From Bauldia sp. (GTDB taxonomy: Bacteria; Pseudomonadota; Alphaproteobacteria; Rhizobiales; Kaistiaceae): a stretch of 5,551 bases of DNA. The notes under the pieces were generated by a model. It searched no databases and had not been told where the DNA came from. It saw only the letters and a list, made by a program, of their open reading frames with translations. Position numbers and translations under genes: made by a program. Within the stretch, counting starts at the first letter, position 1. Each line of letters begins with the position of its first letter. The DNA is taken from contig JAGRKY010000589.1 in assembly GCA_020442095.1 (NCBI GenBank), positions 1 to 5,551 on the forward strand, in the 5' to 3' direction. Positions 1 to 5,551 of this stretch are shown piece by piece.

Positions 1-136
1 TGGTCTCGTAGAAGTGATAGTGCGAACCGACCTGGACGGGGCGGTCGCCGGTATTGGCGACCTCCACCGTCACGGTCGGCTGGCCGGCATTGAGCTCGAT
101 TTCGCCGTCGGCCGGGAAGATCTCGCCGGGGATCAT
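1..136 (-). CDS. ureB: Urease beta subunit UreB, N-terminal part (cut by window edge)
   Basis: Urease hydrolyses urea to ammonia and carbamate; UreB is one of its small structural subunits and acts in the cytoplasm. The sequence shows 45 codons starting [18 protein letters not shown] and continuing through an [17 protein letters not shown] segment, a highly conserved signature of UreB. Family members are about 100 residues, so a little over half is missing beyond position 1. The ATG lies at 136-134, 8 bp after the stop of the upstream membrane-protein gene. The Shine-Dalgarno is weak (GAGCGG, overlapping that gene's TGA), which suggests translational coupling. UreB is a separate protein here, not fused to UreA as in some bacteria. 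ureC is expected next, outside the window. Confidence 0.96.
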   Translation of the reverse strand, partial: MIPGEIFPADGEIELNAGQPTVTVEVANTGDRPVQVGSHYHFYET

Positions 137-144
137 CGCGCCGC

Positions 145-741
145 TCACGAAGCGAAAGCGAGCGCGAGCCCGATCGCGGCGGCAACGCCGCCGAGCACCC
201 GGGCGACCACCTTGCCGACGTTCTCGCGCATCCCGATCCCGGAGCCGAGCAGCAGGCCGATGCCGATGCCGGCCGAATGGAGGAGTGCCGTCGAGACCGC
301 GAAACCGAGGCCGAACGGCAGGGCAGAGGCGAGGCCGAGTTCGCCGCCATGGGCGTGGCCATGGAAGACGGCGAAGAGCCCGACGAGCACGCCGCCGATC
401 GCCGGCGGGACACGGACGGCGGCCGCGATCAGGAGGCCGAGGGCTACGACGGAGGCAAGCACGACCGGCTCGACGAAGGGAAGCGAGACGCCGCCGATGG
501 CGAGCAGGTAGCCGACCGCCATCGCGCCCACGAAGGAGGCCGGGACGACCCACACCGCCCGTCCGCCGATGGTCGCCGCCCACAGGCCGACCGCCACCAT
601 CACGACGATATGGTCGAGCCCGAAGAGCGGATGGGAGACGCCGGCCAGGAACGATCCGCTATGTCCGGGATCGAGATGGGCAAAGGCCGGTGCGGTGGCA
701 ACGAGCAGGGCGCCGGCGGTGATGGCGAGTCGTTTGAACAT
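145..741 (-). CDS. ureJ: HupE/UreJ-family membrane protein, putative nickel permease
   Basis: This 198-residue protein belongs to the HupE/UreJ family, whose members sit in the inner membrane and are linked to nickel supply for urease or hydrogenase. An N-terminal signal peptide is visible ([10 protein letters not shown], hydrophobic core, A-F-A at 19-21 before H22). Histidine motifs typical of the family follow: H37-P-L-F-G-L-D-H44, then F-H-G-H-A-H-G-G-E at 126-134, and H155-S-A-G in a late segment. The rest forms about six hydrophobic helices and ends near L-A-L-A-F-A-S. I chose the ATG at 741 over an in-frame ATG at 837 because the signal peptide begins here, a GAGAGG Shine-Dalgarno (755-750) lies 8 nt upstream, and the longer form would run far into ureA. 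It lies between ureA and ureB, so nickel import is the likely role; transport itself is inferred from the family. Confidence 0.92.
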   Translation of the reverse strand: MFKRLAITAGALLVATAPAFAHLDPGHSGSFLAGVSHPLFGLDHIVVMVAVGLWAATIGGRAVWVVPASFVGAMAVGYLLAIGGVSLPFVEPVVLASVVALGLLIAAAVRVPPAIGGVLVGLFAVFHGHAHGGELGLASALPFGLGFAVSTALLHSAGIGIGLLLGSGIGMRENVGKVVARVLGGVAAAIGLALAFAS

Positions 742-769
742 GGGATCGTCCTCTCGGGAGTCTGTGAGT

Positions 770-1072
770 CTATCGGATAGGATTGTGGACCGTGACGAGC
801 TTCGTCCCGTCCGGGAAAGTCGCTTCGACCTGGACATCGTGGATCATCTCCGCGACGCCGGGCATCACCTGGTCGCGGCCGATCACGGTCGCGCCCGCTT
901 CCATCAGGTCGGCGACCGAGCGTCCGTCGCGGGCGCCCTCGACCACGAAATCGCTGACCAGGGCGATGGCCTCCGGGTAGTTGAGCTTGACGCCCCGCTC
1001 CAGCCTGCGACGGGCCACCATCGCCGCCGTCGCGATCAGCAGCTTGTCTTTTTCTCTCGGCGTCAGGTTCAT
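770..1072 (-). CDS. ureA: Urease gamma subunit UreA
   Basis: UreA is the smallest structural subunit of the nickel enzyme urease and assembles with UreB and UreC in the cytoplasm. The protein is 100 residues, the standard length, and complete. It opens with [20 protein letters not shown] and carries the conserved [14 protein letters not shown] segment (about 22-35), E-G-A-R-D-G (45-50), M-P-G-V (70-73) and the C-terminal [14 protein letters not shown]. The start is supported by a strong Shine-Dalgarno (AAGGGGG) 4 nt upstream that overlaps the ureD stop codon. A 28-bp gap separates it from the HupE/UreJ gene downstream. No defect is visible. Confidence 0.98.
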   Translation of the reverse strand: MNLTPREKDKLLIATAAMVARRRLERGVKLNYPEAIALVSDFVVEGARDGRSVADLMEAGATVIGRDQVMPGVAEMIHDVQVEATFPDGTKLVTVHNPIR

Positions 1073-1075
1073 TTG

Positions 1076-1084
1076 TCCCCCTTC
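1076..1084 (-). promoter_or_regulatory. ureA ribosome binding site overlapping the ureD stop
   Basis: On the minus strand the ureD terminator TGA runs directly into a purine tract (TGAAGGGGGACAAATG), placing a strong Shine-Dalgarno 4 nt before the ureA ATG. Ribosomes finishing ureD would therefore be positioned to start ureA, which argues for translational coupling and supports the chosen ureA start. Confidence 0.75.
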
Positions 1085-1958
1085 AGCAATTCCACACCCG
1101 CGGCATGGCCATGCCGCGCAAAGTCTCGAGCAGTCCGGTCAGCGCCACGCGCAGGCCCTGCCCGCCCCTGGCAAGCATACGGGCGACAAGCATCCCGTTC
1201 CAAGCACTAACACCGGCTTCGCACGCATCTCCCGACAAGGCCTCGCGGGCGCGTTCGAGAAGCGCCTCGGCGCCGGGAGAGACCAGCACCACGGTGGCGA
1301 AGGCGTTGGCCGAACCGCCGATCGCCTTGCCGGCCATCGTCGAAACCGTGTCCCCGTCGAGCCGCGTCCCTTCGGCGAAGACCGGTACGCCGTCCCGGCG
1401 GATCCGCCAGACGTCCCTGAATTCGATGTCACGGAGTTCCTCGCCCATCGCCGCGCGGCCGAGCAGGATGGCTTCCGCCGCCAGCAGGGTCGCGGAACCG
1501 GCGACAGCCGCTTCGAGGCGCCGGTGAAGCGCGCTCCGCTCGAAAAGGATGGTCTCCTGCGGAATCCATTCGAGCCGGCCATGCGGTGCGACCTCGAGGC
1601 GGGTATCGAGCCGGGCGACGTCGCGCGGCGAGCGATAGGCGCGCTCCGCCGCCTGGGAGGAGACGACGGCGGCGGCGGAGTCGGCGACCGCGACCGAATA
1701 GGACAGGCGGTCGCCGCCGGTCACCCCGCCGGCGGTGTTGAGGAAGATCGCCTCCAGCGGCGCCGTCGCGGCGACGCGCGGCAACCGGACCTTGGCCGAT
1801 CCCGACTGACGCAGCCCGTCCAGGCGGTTATGCGCGCCCTCGCGACGGATCGTCACCCGGGCCTCGCCGCGCACCCGCTGCATCTGCGGCGCCGAGGTCG
1901 GTCCCGGCCGTGTTTCTCCGGCAATGGCAATGGAGGCGGTGGTCATCGATGGCGGCAT
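1083..1958 (-). CDS. ureD: Urease accessory protein UreD
   Basis: UreD (UreH in some species) binds apo-urease and, with UreF and UreG, supports insertion of nickel and CO2 into the active site. The 291-residue length is usual for alphaproteobacteria. Family signatures are visible: [11 protein letters not shown] (51-61), [18 protein letters not shown] (66-83), Q-A-A-E-R-A-Y-R-S (102-110), [11 protein letters not shown] (129-139), D-V-W-R-I-R-R-D-G (182-190) and the ending M-P-R-V-W-N-C. The ATG at 1958 has a modest upstream GGA; an alternative ATG at 1946 has no better ribosome site, so the first four residues are uncertain. It is first in the operon, so the urease promoter is expected in 1959-2139. 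The stop is 10 bp before ureA. Confidence 0.96.
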   Translation of the reverse strand: MPPSMTTASIAIAGETRPGPTSAPQMQRVRGEARVTIRREGAHNRLDGLRQSGSAKVRLPRVAATAPLEAIFLNTAGGVTGGDRLSYSVAVADSAAAVVSSQAAERAYRSPRDVARLDTRLEVAPHGRLEWIPQETILFERSALHRRLEAAVAGSATLLAAEAILLGRAAMGEELRDIEFRDVWRIRRDGVPVFAEGTRLDGDTVSTMAGKAIGGSANAFATVVLVSPGAEALLERAREALSGDACEAGVSAWNGMLVARMLARGGQGLRVALTGLLETLRGMAMPRVWNC

Positions 1959-2139
1959 TTTTCCGATCCGGCCCGCTCATGCAATCCTGAAGCCACGAGG
2001 CGCCGCAAGGATATCCGCTTGCCGGCATCCGACGCCACCATCCACAATTTAGGCAATTGCCTGTTTCGCAGCCACGACGCGCAATTTTTCGACTAAACCC
2101 CGTCACGACGGCGCTTTGCCAAAGTCTCGCCAAGCCGAT
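1959..2139. promoter_or_regulatory. Divergent intergenic region between ureD and the carboxypeptidase gene
   Basis: This 181-bp stretch separates two genes read away from each other, so it should contain the promoters of both the urease operon (-) and the carboxypeptidase gene (+). It is more AT-rich near 2041-2095 than the flanking genes. It holds a perfect 12-bp palindrome at 2051-2062 and a weaker inverted repeat, GCAAG (2005-2009) with CTTGC (2018-2022), around the palindrome GGATATCC. A TTGCCT element (2057-2062) could act as a -35 for the + strand gene, but no good -10 follows at the right distance, so I do not place a promoter precisely. No RNA gene or small ORF with family features is seen. 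Confidence 0.6.
2051..2062. repeat. Perfect 12-bp palindrome AGGCAATTGCCT
   Basis: AGGCAATTGCCT equals its own reverse complement across all 12 bases; the symmetry stops at the flanking T and G. It lies between two divergent genes, about 93 bp from the ureD start and 78 bp from the carboxypeptidase ATG, a position that suits an operator for a dimeric regulator. No regulator is identified, and a single copy is seen in the window. Confidence 0.45.
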
Positions 2140-3318
2140 ATGAAAGACCGGAAAGCGGTCGGGGGCGTCGCGACCGCGCAGGATGTCTGGGGCCCGACGT
2201 TGAAACTGACGCTTCTGATTGCCGTCCTCATTGTCTCCCTGACCGGCTGGTCGGCGTATGCCAGCCAGGATCCGGCCTATATCGTCGTCGATGTCGGACG
2301 GGGCGTTGTGATCAACAGCGACAACTCCAACAAGCTCTGGCCGCCGGCCTCGCTGACTAAGCTGATGACCGCCTACCTGACCTTCAAGGCGCTCCAGAGC
2401 GGCCAGCTCAAGTTCTCCTCGCCGGTCGTCGTCTCCAAGAACGCACTGGCCGAGCCGCCCTCCAAGATGGGCTACAAGGTCGGCACGGTCATCAACATCG
2501 ACAACGCGTTGAAGATGATGATCGTCCGTTCGGCCAACGACATCGCGATGGCGATCGCCGAGACGATCGGCGGCAGCGAGGCGAAATTCGTCGTGCTGAT
2601 GAATGCCGAGGCCGCCCGCCTCGGCATGAACGGCACCCATTTCGTCAACCCCAACGGCCTGCCCGCGACCGGACAGGTGACCACCGCCCGCGATCTCGCC
2701 GTCCTCGCCCGCGCCCTGTGGATGGACTTTCCCCAGTATCGCGAATACTTCCGCATTCCGGCGATCCGCGCCGGCCCCAAGGTCCTCAAGTCCTATAACA
2801 CCCTGCTCGAGCATTACCCCGGCGCCAACGGGCTGAAGACCGGCTTCATCTGCGCTTCGGGCTTCAACATCGTCGCGACCGCCACCCGCAACGGCCGCAC
2901 CCTGATGGTGGTCGTCCTCGGCGAGACCTCTTCCGACGCCCGCGCCGAGACGGCAGCCCAGCTCCTCGATCGCGGCTTTTCCGGTCTTTTCGGCGGCGCC
3001 TTCGGCCAGAAGCTCGCATCCTTCCAGACCCGCCCGGCGCCCGGTGGGCCGGTCAATCTTCGCAAGGATATCTGCGAGACCAAGCGGGCGCCGCAAAAGG
3101 CCGCCGCCAAGTCCGCGCTCGGCCCGCGATTCGTGCTGATGGAGCCGGTCCCTGTCTATACCGGCGGTGCCGATCCCGTCAGGGCCTCGGCGGGAGGGTC
3201 GGGCGGCGGAGGCGGCGCGACGGGAAGCGGAGGCGGGGGCGTGCCCTCGACCGCCAACCTGCCGCTGCCGCGGCCACGGCCGCCCTATCCGGCCGGCGCC
3301 GAACTGATCCTCCAGTAG
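2140..3318 (+). CDS. D-alanyl-D-alanine carboxypeptidase (serine, DacC-like/S11 family)
   Basis: Penicillin-binding proteins of peptidase family S11 remove the terminal D-alanine from peptidoglycan pentapeptides in the periplasm. The 392-residue protein has a signal or anchor segment (hydrophobic about 21-37, A-Y-A at 39-41 before S-Q-D) and all three catalytic motifs: S71-L-T-K74, S131-A-N133 and K233-T-G235, spaced as in the family. The catalytic domain ends near residue 286. The usual PBP5 C-terminal beta domain is not evident; instead there is a linker, a glycine/serine-rich run (about 352-367) and a proline-rich end (L-P-L-P-R-P-R-P-P). An in-frame TTG at 2116 would add eight residues; I prefer ATG 2140, but neither has a clear Shine-Dalgarno. 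The stop is 5 bp from the convergent tusA-like gene. A dac function is secure; the exact paralogue (dacA, dacC, dacF) is not. Confidence 0.93.
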   Translation: MKDRKAVGGVATAQDVWGPTLKLTLLIAVLIVSLTGWSAYASQDPAYIVVDVGRGVVINSDNSNKLWPPASLTKLMTAYLTFKALQSGQLKFSSPVVVSKNALAEPPSKMGYKVGTVINIDNALKMMIVRSANDIAMAIAETIGGSEAKFVVLMNAEAARLGMNGTHFVNPNGLPATGQVTTARDLAVLARALWMDFPQYREYFRIPAIRAGPKVLKSYNTLLEHYPGANGLKTGFICASGFNIVATATRNGRTLMVVVLGETSSDARAETAAQLLDRGFSGLFGGAFGQKLASFQTRPAPGGPVNLRKDICETKRAPQKAAAKSALGPRFVLMEPVPVYTGGADPVRASAGGSGGGGGATGSGGGGVPSTANLPLPRPRPPYPAGAELILQ

Positions 3319-3323
3319 CCGCC

Positions 3324-3569
3324 TCAGAGACGCTCGATCAGGCATCGATACGTGCCGCCGCTCGTCTCGGCGGCAACCAGCCGGTTCCCCGATTCGCGGA
3401 CGTGGTTGGGAATGTCGAGCGCCGCGAGCGGATCGGTGGCCTCGACCATCAGCCGCTTGCCCGTGCCAAGACCGCCCAGGGCCTTGCGGGTCTTCAGCAC
3501 CGGCAGCGGACAGGCAAGCCCGCGCAGGTCGAGATAGAGGTCGTGCTGCCAGTCCGGCGGGGTCGTCAT
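3324..3569 (-). CDS. TusA-family sulfurtransferase / sulfur carrier protein
   Basis: The product is a complete 81-residue cytoplasmic protein of the TusA (SirA-like) family, which carries a persulfide on a conserved cysteine for tRNA thiolation, molybdenum cofactor synthesis or general sulfur trafficking. The signature is L-D-L-R-G-L-A-C20-P-L-P23-V-L-K-T-R-K, with the catalytic cysteine in a C-P-x-P motif, followed by a short alpha/beta domain (M-V-E-A-T-D-P at 41-47; the segment D-I-P-N-H-V-R at 52-58) as in the family. The ATG at 3569 has only a weak GGTG about 8 nt upstream. The gene stands alone, convergent with the carboxypeptidase gene and divergent from the flippase, so context gives no partner. 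Whether it is the true TusA orthologue or a paralogue cannot be told here. Confidence 0.93.
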   Translation of the reverse strand: MTTPPDWQHDLYLDLRGLACPLPVLKTRKALGGLGTGKRLMVEATDPLAALDIPNHVRESGNRLVAAETSGGTYRCLIERL

Positions 3570-3791
3570 CGCGTGTTCACCATGGCGGCGATGCTAGGCG
3601 TCCGCCGCCGGCTTGGGAACAGCGGCCTGTCCGCCGCGGACCGGATGGTTTTTCCGGCCAATCCGACAATATTCACCCGCCGTTAACCTTGAAGAGAGGG
3701 TGAAATAAACTTGATTTGTATGTAACCGGCGCCGTCCATAATTCTCTTCCGAGGTAGTCGGTTCAGTTTTTTTAAAACTCGAACCGGCAAG
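3570..3791. promoter_or_regulatory. Divergent intergenic region between the tusA-like and flippase genes
   Basis: These 222 bp should carry promoters for both divergent genes. The half nearer the flippase (about 3665-3780) is clearly more AT-rich than the surrounding coding DNA. A possible -10, CATAAT (3737-3742), lies downstream of TTGATT (3711-3716, spacer 20) and TTGTAT (3716-3721, spacer 15); neither spacer is ideal, so the promoter is tentative. GTCCGCCGCGGAC (3629-3641) is an inverted repeat with 6-bp arms, and CCGGA/TCCGG (3641-3645, 3653-3657) could form a small stem. A much stronger hairpin, listed separately, ends 3 bp before the flippase ATG. No tRNA or convincing small ORF is seen. 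Confidence 0.55.
3757..3788 (+). promoter_or_regulatory. Strong hairpin in the flippase mRNA leader, abutting the start codon
   Basis: Positions 3757-3770 pair with 3774-3788: G3757-C3788, a T-G wobble at 3758/3787, CGGTTC (3759-3764) with GAACCG (3781-3786), one bulged C at 3780, then AGTTTT (3765-3770) with AAAACT (3774-3779), closed by a TTT loop. That gives 14 pairs with one wobble and one bulge. It ends 3 nt before the ATG at 3792, in the place where the ribosome binding site should be, and no good Shine-Dalgarno is visible outside it. It may control translation of the flippase or act as a DNA dyad for a regulator. It does not look like a standard terminator because the T run forms the loop and upper stem, with no T tract after the stem. 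Confidence 0.6.
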
Positions 3792-5252
3792 ATGGCGGCT
3801 GCGACAATTCAGGCGGAGACTCCCCACGTGCGCGTTTCGTTTGCCGGCGCCGCCGAAAGAGCCTTTGGCGGCCGGTTCGGCCGTCAATTGGTGCCTCTCG
3901 GCGATCGGCTCGATTCGATCCTCTACGGCATCGACGACCGCTCGGTCTCGCAGCGCATCGCGGTCATCGCTTTCGCCGTCCGGGTGGTCAGCGCCGGCAT
4001 CGCCTATATCAGCCAGGTTTTGCTCGCCCGGTGGATGGGCGATTTCGAATACGGCGTCTTCGTCGTCGTCTGGGTCGGCGCCGTCATTCTTGGCGGCATC
4101 GCCTGCCTCGGCTTCCAGACCGCCATCGTCCGCTTCGTCCCCGAATATGTCGAGCGCGGCGATTCCGACCTTTTGCGCGGCGTTCTCGTCGGCAGCCGGC
4201 TCTACGGCTTCCTCGCCGCCTCGGCGATCGCCGGACTGGGCATGCTCGGTCTCATGGTCTTCGGCGACCTGCTCTCGAACTATTATCTGATCCCGCTCTA
4301 TCTCGGTGCGGTGACCCTGCCGATGCTGGCGCTGGGCGAGGTCCAGGATGGCGTCTCGCGCGCCTTCAGCTGGGCCGATCTCAGCCTCTGGCCGACCTAT
4401 ATCGTCCGGCCGATCATCATTCTGGGAGCCATGGCGGCGGCTATCGCACTCGGCTGGAAGCCTGATGCCGTCACGGCGATGGGCGCGGTGATCGTCGCCA
4501 CCTATCTCACCTCGATCGCCCAGCTCGTCACGCTCGAACGGCGCCTGCGCCGCACCGTCCCCAGCGGCCCGCGGCGCTATCAGCCGATGCTGTGGATCGG
4601 CGTCGCCCTGCCGATCTTCGTCGTCGAGGGCTTCTTCAATCTTCTCACCAACGTCGACATCCTCCTCGTCGGCTACTTCCTGCAGCCGGACCTGGTCGCC
4701 GTCTATTTCGCCGCGACCAAGACGCTTGCCCTGGTCCATTTCGTCTATTTCGCCGTCCGGGCCGGCGGCGCGCAGCGCTTCTCGAAATACTATACCAACG
4801 GCGACGACATCCGGCTGAGGTCCTTCGTTCGCGACACCCTGCACTGGACCTTCTGGCCCTCCCTGCTGCTGGTTGCCTTCGTGCTCCTCGTCGGCAAGCA
4901 GTTGCTCCTGCTTTTCGGACCGACCTTCGGAAGCGGCTATCCGCTGCTCGTCATCCTGTCGGCCGGCATCCTCGCCAGGGCGTCGATCGGCCCGGCCGAG
5001 AGCCTGCTCACCATGGCCGGCCAGCAACGGCTCTGCGCGGCGATCTACACGATCGCCTTCATCGTCAATGTCGCGCTCAATCTTGCGCTGATCCCGGTCC
5101 TGGGTCTGTCCGGCGCGGCGATCGCCACGGCGACCGCCCTGCTCCTCGAATCGGTCGCCCTCTATCTGGCGGCGCGGAACCGGCTCGGCATCCATTCCTT
5201 CGTCTTCTTCGCCTTCGGGCCGGTCGCTGCGGAAGGGGAAAAGGGGCGATGA
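3792..5252 (+). CDS. Polysaccharide flippase, Wzx/MOP superfamily membrane protein
   Basis: The 486-residue inner-membrane protein resembles Wzx-type flippases of the MOP exporter superfamily, which move undecaprenol-linked oligosaccharides to the periplasmic face during O-antigen or exopolysaccharide synthesis. About 12 hydrophobic segments are seen from residue 57 to 475. Family-like features include A-R-W-M-G-D-F-E-Y-G-V-F (79-90), N-V-D-I-L-L-V-G (287-294), L-F-G-P-T-F-G-S-G-Y (374-383) and N-L-A-L-I-P-V-L-G-L-S-G-A-A-I-A-T (430-446). Before the first helix is an unusually long, probably cytoplasmic, N-terminal tail of about 55 residues. The ATG directly follows the leader hairpin. The stop overlaps the next gene's start (ATGA), so the two are co-translated. 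The transported glycan is unknown, and no gene symbol is assigned because these flippases diverge strongly. Confidence 0.87.
   Translation: MAAATIQAETPHVRVSFAGAAERAFGGRFGRQLVPLGDRLDSILYGIDDRSVSQRIAVIAFAVRVVSAGIAYISQVLLARWMGDFEYGVFVVVWVGAVILGGIACLGFQTAIVRFVPEYVERGDSDLLRGVLVGSRLYGFLAASAIAGLGMLGLMVFGDLLSNYYLIPLYLGAVTLPMLALGEVQDGVSRAFSWADLSLWPTYIVRPIIILGAMAAAIALGWKPDAVTAMGAVIVATYLTSIAQLVTLERRLRRTVPSGPRRYQPMLWIGVALPIFVVEGFFNLLTNVDILLVGYFLQPDLVAVYFAATKTLALVHFVYFAVRAGGAQRFSKYYTNGDDIRLRSFVRDTLHWTFWPSLLLVAFVLLVGKQLLLLFGPTFGSGYPLLVILSAGILARASIGPAESLLTMAGQQRLCAAIYTIAFIVNVALNLALIPVLGLSGAAIATATALLLESVALYLAARNRLGIHSFVFFAFGPVAAEGEKGR
5231..5246 (+). promoter_or_regulatory. Ribosome binding site for the acyltransferase gene, inside the flippase 3' end
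   Basis: The last codons of the flippase gene (E-G-E-K-G) form a purine tract, GGAAGGGGAAAAGGGG, just before the ATG at 5249. It offers a good Shine-Dalgarno about 9-10 nt upstream (within 5231-5239) plus a second AAGGGG only 2 nt from the start. This supports the chosen start and an overlapping, coupled gene pair. Confidence 0.65.
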
Positions 5253-5551
5253 GCGACATCGGGTTCTCCTCCGCGACGCTGTCCGAAAAGCCGGGCAGGC
5301 TGCCCCAACGCCCACCGGCCGCGCGGGACGAGCGTCCCGGCAAGCCGGGCGCCTGGCTGACGTCCGCCCAAGCCGCCACGAGGATCGCCGACTGGCGTGA
5401 CCTCGCGACCCGCTGCGCCGACGCCAACGTCTTCTTCCATCCCGGCATCCTCCTGCCGGCGATCGACCATCTCGACCCGTCGATCGCGGTCGCGACCGTC
5501 GATGACGGAACCGGCCGTCTCCTCGCCCTGGCCCCGGTCCATCACGGGCGG
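5249..5551 (+). CDS. GNAT-type acyltransferase, BioF2/CelD-like, N-terminal part (cut by window edge)
   Basis: An open frame of 101 codons begins ATG AGC GAC ATC and reaches the window end with no stop. After a polar, proline- and arginine-rich leader (about 1-35), residues 36-101 read as W-L-T-S-A-Q-A-A-T-R-I-A-D-W-R-D-L-A, then N-V-F-F-H-P-G-I-L-L-P-A-I-D-H-L and a strand pair with D-D-G-T-G-R-L-L-A-L-A-P-V. The pattern of W-x-x-L-A followed by F-F-H-P and an alpha/beta unit resembles the start of BioF2-like/CelD-type GNAT acyltransferases, which are often found with polysaccharide genes in this group. The catalytic acyl-CoA-binding part lies outside the window, so the assignment is by resemblance. 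The ATGA overlap with the flippase indicates an operon; acylation of the exported glycan or a precursor is a reasonable guess, not shown. Confidence 0.68.
   Translation, partial: MSDIGFSSATLSEKPGRLPQRPPAARDERPGKPGAWLTSAQAATRIADWRDLATRCADANVFFHPGILLPAIDHLDPSIAVATVDDGTGRLLALAPVHHGR

Noticed and set aside
758..771. Direct repeat GAGTCT twice with 8-bp spacing, giving two GANTC (CcrM methylation) sites between ureA and ureJ.
   Set aside because: Only two short units in a 28-bp operon-internal gap; likely chance, with no promoter expected there.
742..837. An in-frame N-terminal extension of 32 residues for the HupE/UreJ protein.
   Set aside because: It would overlap the 3' end of ureA and bury the signal peptide; the ATG at 741 has a good Shine-Dalgarno and a proper signal sequence.
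981..2096. A 371-codon + strand open frame over ureD.
   Set aside because: It lies antisense to ureD, which has strong family motifs, and reads as arginine/glycine-rich noise.
3193..3243. The GGC/GGA-rich tract considered as a separate DNA repeat or a frameshift hot spot.
   Set aside because: It stays in frame, encodes a Gly/Ser linker, and the frame continues to a sensible proline-rich end; it is not a regular tandem repeat.
1828..3345. A 505-codon open frame on the minus strand opposite the carboxypeptidase gene.
   Set aside because: The translation has no recognisable domain, overlaps the well-supported carboxypeptidase and the 5' part of ureD, and is rich in R, G, A and D as expected for an antisense shadow.
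3629..3657. Overlapping small inverted repeats (GTCCGCCGCGGAC and CCGGA/TCCGG) considered as a terminator.
   Set aside because: The stems are short, no T tract follows, and the site lies upstream of both divergent genes, where a terminator has no obvious role.
3594..5315. A 573-codon open frame on the minus strand opposite the flippase gene.
   Set aside because: Its product is a charge-rich, low-complexity sequence (many D, E, R, G, Q) with no family signature, typical of a frame opposite a high-G+C gene. The + strand frame has clear membrane-protein patterns.

Overview
The window looks like chromosomal DNA from a high-G+C alphaproteobacterium, most likely of the order Hyphomicrobiales (Rhizobiales). 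The basis is the strong G/C bias at third codon positions, the urease operon style (separate ureA and ureB, with ureD first), a DacC-like carboxypeptidase ending in a 'PLPRPRP'-type proline tail, and a Wzx-like flippase paired with a BioF2/CelD-type acyltransferase. The genus cannot be named from sequence alone.

Layout. Positions 1-1958 hold the start of a urease operon read on the minus strand, in transcription order ureD, ureA, a HupE/UreJ-family membrane protein, then the first 45 codons of ureB, which runs off the left edge. The genes are tightly packed (gaps of 10, 28 and 8 bp), so they are very probably co-transcribed and translationally coupled. The rest of the operon (ureC, ureE, ureF, ureG) would be expected to the left, outside the window. 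Positions 1959-2139 are a divergent intergenic region with a perfect 12-bp palindrome. Positions 2140-3318 (+) encode an exported serine D-alanyl-D-alanine carboxypeptidase with all three catalytic motifs and an unusual glycine/proline-rich C-terminus. A TusA-family sulfur carrier gene (3324-3569, -) converges on it with only 5 bp between the stop codons. Positions 3570-3791 are a second divergent intergenic region, ending in a strong imperfect hairpin directly before the start codon of a multi-pass polysaccharide flippase (3792-5252, +). The flippase overlaps by 4 bp (ATGA) the start of a GNAT/BioF2-like acyltransferase that runs off the right edge.

How the genes work together. The urease genes make a nickel enzyme that hydrolyses urea: UreA and UreB are structural subunits, UreD is an accessory protein for metallocentre assembly, and the HupE/UreJ protein probably supplies nickel. 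The carboxypeptidase trims periplasmic peptidoglycan. The flippase and acyltransferase look like the start of a cell-surface polysaccharide operon. TusA is a small sulfur-transfer protein with no evident link to its neighbours. I see no mobile element, CRISPR array, tRNA or rRNA. I find no convincing evidence of a new multi-gene system; the most interesting non-coding signal is the leader hairpin at 3757-3788.
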